This document shows positions 61,074 to 64,000 of a stretch of 64,000 nucleotides of DNA, one piece after another. A program made the position numbers and the translations under genes. The stretch is from Myxococcaceae bacterium (lineage in GTDB: Bacteria > Myxococcota > Myxococcia > Myxococcales > Myxococcaceae): positions 1 to 64,000 of the forward strand of contig JAIBBR010000008.1 of the NCBI GenBank assembly GCA_019694575.1, read 5' to 3'. Every line of letters begins with the position of its first letter. Positions within the stretch are counted from its first letter, which is position 1. The notes under the pieces are model-generated. The model saw only the letters and a program-made list of their open reading frames with translations. It searched no databases and had not been told where the DNA came from.

Positions 61074-64000
61074 GGTGAAAAAGGCTCACTCACGGCGCTG
61101 GTGAAGGCCGACCAATTCACGCCGTTCAAGGTGTCGTATGTCCACTGGTTGTACGCAAACTTGGGAGACAAGCTCGAATACACTCCCACGAAGAGCGATT
61201 GACCGGCCTGCTCATCGCGCAACTGCTGCACCGCGGGCGCCGGCAACACCACCTGCGTTTCGTCGCCCGGCAGCACCACGCTCCACAGCGTTTGCGAGCC
61301 GAAAGGCGTGGGCTTCACGATTTCAACCGAGTGCAGCTGCGGCACCGGCCCGGGGGCGACGGTCCACGAGAGCGTGCCGTTGAAAATGCCCATTTGCGGC
61401 TGAGTGAATTGGAGCACCGGCAACATCGGCCCCACGGTGACACCGGTCGACATGTCACCCGGCTGCCGGCGGAAGTAATAGCTCGAGGGTTGCCCCAAAC
61501 CATTCGACGCGTGGTTCAAGAAAATGAAGTTGCTGCCGTCTAACCGTGGAAAGTGGGGGAAAGACAACGTCGCGCTGGTGCTCACCACGGTGGAAGCCGC
61601 CGCGGTGCCAGTGGCCCAATTGTTGGGGTTGGGAATGAACCCTTCGGCGCCCAAATCGAGCCAGGCGTAGACCGCGTTCATCGCGGGACCAGGCGGCATG
61701 CCCACCACACCTGAGGGCACGGTAATGGGCGAGTCGATGGTGATGGGCACCGTCAAGTCGAGGTGCATGTCGAGCACGATGTCTTGGTTGGTGGCCGGGT
61801 TGTCGGGCGAGGTGGTGATGCCGCGGCACACGCCCATGAGGTACGGGGTGAATTGCTGGGTCAGCTTGTTGGTGATGCCCATCACCGCGTAGGTCGCGTG
61901 CAACCCGGCGTTGGTGTAGACGACGTATTCGGCGCCATCTTGGGTGATGACCCACTTTTCGCGGCTCTTGTTGGGCGGGCCCGAAAACGGAGGCCCGGCG
62001 AAGAACGAGTTCTGCGTCACGAAGACACGCGCTTCGAGCGCTTCGTCATTCACCAACGGGCGCGGCGCTTTGAAGCCAGTGACGCGGCCCGAAATGACTG
62101 ACGCCGGCACACCCGCAGGCGGCGTGCCGCTCGAGGGAGGCCCTCCGCCACCGCCCGTGCGTGCGATGAAGACAGTGAGATTTTCAGCGCCCACCGAGGT
62201 GACCGTGGCCGCGGCGAAATTCTCTTTGTAGACGGTGACGGTCTGCGCTTTCACCAGCGACGCATCGCTGAAGGTCATTTGCCCGCGGGTGTCGGTGAGG
62301 CCTTGGTAAGGCGTCGAGGTGTCGACGCCCAGCATCACGGTCGCCTGGGGTATCGGCGCGCCATACGAATTGGGGCTTGCGTCGAGCACGGTGATGTTGA
62401 GCGTGCCGACGAGCGGGCCGCCCGAGAGACCACCCGAGATGCTGCGCGGGTCGAAGTAAGAAAAGCCTCCCGGCAAATCGTCTTTCGCGCCGAGCCGTTC
62501 GACGTTCACATCGACAGTGCCCACGTCACCCTTGGGCGTGCGACAAGAAAGCGTGTGACTGTCGATGATTTTCACGTCTTTCGCTTTATTGGCGCCGAAG
62601 CTGACCACCGTGCTTTCGCCGAAGCCCGCGCCAAGCACAGTCACCAAGGTGCCGCCGGCAATGGCTCCCCGCTCGGGTTGTACCCGGCCCAACGCCAACC
62701 CTTCGTTAAAGGTGAAGGCGTTTGCGAGCACCGCTTCATTTTCGAAGTCAGCGCTGTCACGCACCCACAATGCGCTGGGCGCGCCGCCCGCGCCTTTGGG
62801 CGTCACGCCCGAGAGCGACGACTCACCCGGCACCACCACCCCAGTGGCCGGCAAGCTGCCCAGAAAAACGTCGGCCGTCGAAGGCAACGCGCCTCCAGAT
62901 ACGGTGAATGGAGTGCCACCCGCGACGGGGCCATTGGGCGGAGTGATGCCGCTCACCGTCAACCCATAGGTGAAGCCCTGCGCCAACGTCTTCGCCACGC
63001 CGGCGGTCACCACCACGTCAGCTTTGCGGGGGGCGGCTCCACGGGCAGGCACGGTGAATTGCAAGGTAGAAAATGTCTTCGCGCCTACCAGCGCCGCGTT
63101 GCCGCCAACACTGACGGTAATGCCCGCGCCATCGAGCGCTTGGCCGGTGAGCGTCACGGTTTCTCCCGGCCGGGCCACGTGCGGCACGACAGAGAAGATG
63201 TCGAAGGCACCGCCGGGCACCACGTAGGCAAAGCCGCCCTTCACTGTCCAGCTGCCGTGCGGAGTGGTCACCGTCACGTCGACCGCACCCGCCGCCGTCG
63301 CGGCTGGCGTCACCGCGGTGATTTGGGTGTCGTCATTGACGGTAAACGAAGTCGCCGCGTGGGCGCCGAACTGCACCGCGGTGGCACCCATGAAACCGGC
63401 GCCGGCGAGCACCACGGTGGTGCCTCCCGCCACGGGGCCGGCGTGGGGGTTCATGCCGTTCACCTTGACGTCAGACAGGTAGCGGTACGCGCGACGCTGC
63501 GAAGCGACACCGTTCTTATTGTAGACAATGACGTCGACCGCGTCGGCCATCAACCCGCGCGGCACCACCGCCTTCAACGTCTTGTCGTCGACAAAGGTCA
63601 GCTGCGGCGTGGCGAACGTGCCAAACACCACTTGGGTGTCGTTGGTGAAACCCTGACCGACAATCGTCACTTCATTGCCGCCTTTGAGCGGGCCTTCTTT
63701 CGGGCTCAGCTGCGTGACGAAGAGCTCGTCGAAATACGTGAAGCAGCTGTTGCATAGAAAAGTGCCGAGCGGGTTTTTAATAGAGACGCTGGCCGGGCCC
63801 GCCACGCCAGGAGGGCTGCGCAGCTCAATCGTCTCGTCGTCGATGATGGTGTACTCAATCACACTGTTCGACCCGAGTTTGAGGCTCGTCACCCGCTTGG
63901 CGTCGGTGCCCCTCGTGGCGAAGTCGCGAATGAAGCCCGAGCCTTCGAGCAGCACGGTGGTGCCGCCAGCCGAGCCTCCCCGCGGAGGCAGCACTTTGCG
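61070..64000 (-). CDS. IPT/TIG-repeat surface protein (5' end beyond window)
   Basis: At least 976 residues. Six TIG-like Ig domains follow in series, each marked by a GGTxxxxxGxGF-type motif (AGGTTVLLEGSGF, KGGNEVTIVGQGF, AGGTTVVLAGAGF, AGGTLVTVLGAGF and two more diverged). A later segment (GTLNITVLDASPNSYGAPIPQATVML, then TDTRGQMTF) looks like a carboxypeptidase-regulatory domain. The final part has extended beta structure. TIG repeats are common in exported receptors and adhesins. N-terminus and signal lie outside the window. Its stop overlaps the Cys-rich lipoprotein start. Confidence 0.88.
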   Translation of the reverse strand, partial: RKVLPPRGGSAGGTTVLLEGSGFIRDFATRGTDAKRVTSLKLGSNSVIEYTIIDDETIELRSPPGVAGPASVSIKNPLGTFLCNSCFTYFDELFVTQLSPKEGPLKGGNEVTIVGQGFTNDTQVVFGTFATPQLTFVDDKTLKAVVPRGLMADAVDVIVYNKNGVASQRRAYRYLSDVKVNGMNPHAGPVAGGTTVVLAGAGFMGATAVQFGAHAATSFTVNDDTQITAVTPAATAAGAVDVTVTTPHGSWTVKGGFAYVVPGGAFDIFSVVPHVARPGETVTLTGQALDGAGITVSVGGNAALVGAKTFSTLQFTVPARGAAPRKADVVVTAGVAKTLAQGFTYGLTVSGITPPNGPVAGGTPFTVSGGALPSTADVFLGSLPATGVVVPGESSLSGVTPKGAGGAPSALWVRDSADFENEAVLANAFTFNEGLALGRVQPERGAIAGGTLVTVLGAGFGESTVVSFGANKAKDVKIIDSHTLSCRTPKGDVGTVDVNVERLGAKDDLPGGFSYFDPRSISGGLSGGPLVGTLNITVLDASPNSYGAPIPQATVMLGVDTSTPYQGLTDTRGQMTFSDASLVKAQTVTVYKENFAAATVTSVGAENLTVFIARTGGGGGPPSSGTPPAGVPASVISGRVTGFKAPRPLVNDEALEARVFVTQNSFFAGPPFSGPPNKSREKWVITQDGAEYVVYTNAGLHATYAVMGITNKLTQQFTPYLMGVCRGITTSPDNPATNQDIVLDMHLDLTVPITIDSPITVPSGVVGMPPGPAMNAVYAWLDLGAEGFIPNPNNWATGTAAASTVVSTSATLSFPHFPRLDGSNFIFLNHASNGLGQPSSYYFRRQPGDMSTGVTVGPMLPVLQFTQPQMGIFNGTLSWTVAPGPVPQLHSVEIVKPTPFGSQTLWSVVLPGDETQVVLPAPAVQQLRDEQAGQSLFVGVYSSLSPKFAYNQWTYDTLNGVNWSAFTSAVSEPFSP

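Overview
This is a GC-rich chromosomal window dense with genes on both strands. It looks like a member of the Myxococcota (myxobacteria or close relatives). The evidence is the gene style: an FHA-domain sigma-54 activator, a Hanks-type Ser/Thr kinase, a GltJ/AgmX-like zinc-ribbon/GYF/TonB protein, ExbB-ExbD-ExbD genes, MopE-like and other Cys-rich lipoproteins, Gly-rich and Pro-rich surface proteins, tandem DUF4139 proteins, PAS/GAF histidine kinases, and frequent GTG/TTG starts with 1-4 nt gene overlaps. I saw no rRNA, tRNA, CRISPR array, prophage or intact insertion sequence. Both edges cut genes: ileS at the left (3' end missing) and an IPT/TIG surface protein at the right (5' end missing).

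Layout. 1-6.8 kb: ileS, a charged tail-anchored protein, an FHA sigma-54 activator and a divergent rimK. 7-11 kb: a Pro-rich repeat lipoprotein, then a FadL-family porin with a lipoprotein. 11-14.8 kb (minus): mntP, an SDR, a GltJ-like envelope protein and a secreted protein. 14.8-19.8 kb: Ser/Thr kinase with HAD phosphatase, a TPR-like secreted protein, a dihydroorotase-family amidohydrolase. 19.9-22.7 kb: ECF sigma factor, membrane partner, secreted protein and beta-barrel. 22.7-24.7 kb: ada/alkA-ogt alkylation repair. 24.8-28.1 kb: a frameshifted Cys-knot repeat lipoprotein, tonB and an ABC ATPase. 28.2-36.3 kb: hydrolase-like protein, PilZ, MopE-like protein, lipoprotein with a ferritin-like protein, DUF2804 and a second TonB-like protein. 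36.4-42.9 kb: nadE, START protein, DedA, the ExbB/ExbD/ExbD operon and a MshEN-domain protein. 43-44.5 kb: small secreted proteins and a gene-poor scar with iteron-like repeats. 44.5-46.8 kb: three envelope proteins. 46.9-50.7 kb: two overlapping histidine-kinase genes, one without an ATPase domain. 50.9-54 kb: lipoprotein and a second ECF module. 54-64 kb: DUF4139 pair, a tandem paralogue pair, a Cys-rich lipoprotein and the TIG protein.

Most of the accessory content concerns the cell envelope: energised TonB/Tol-type machinery, outer-membrane barrels, Cys-rich exported proteins and two envelope-linked ECF modules. The most unusual items are a lipoprotein carrying eight tandem modules with the inhibitor-cystine-knot cysteine order (interrupted by a frameshift), a HisKA-only protein overlapped with a complete kinase, a GltJ-like protein in the same window as an ExbB-ExbD-ExbD motor, and three 13-bp repeats at an exact 23-bp period in a degenerate segment. 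Domain calls come from reading motifs by eye; no database search was run.
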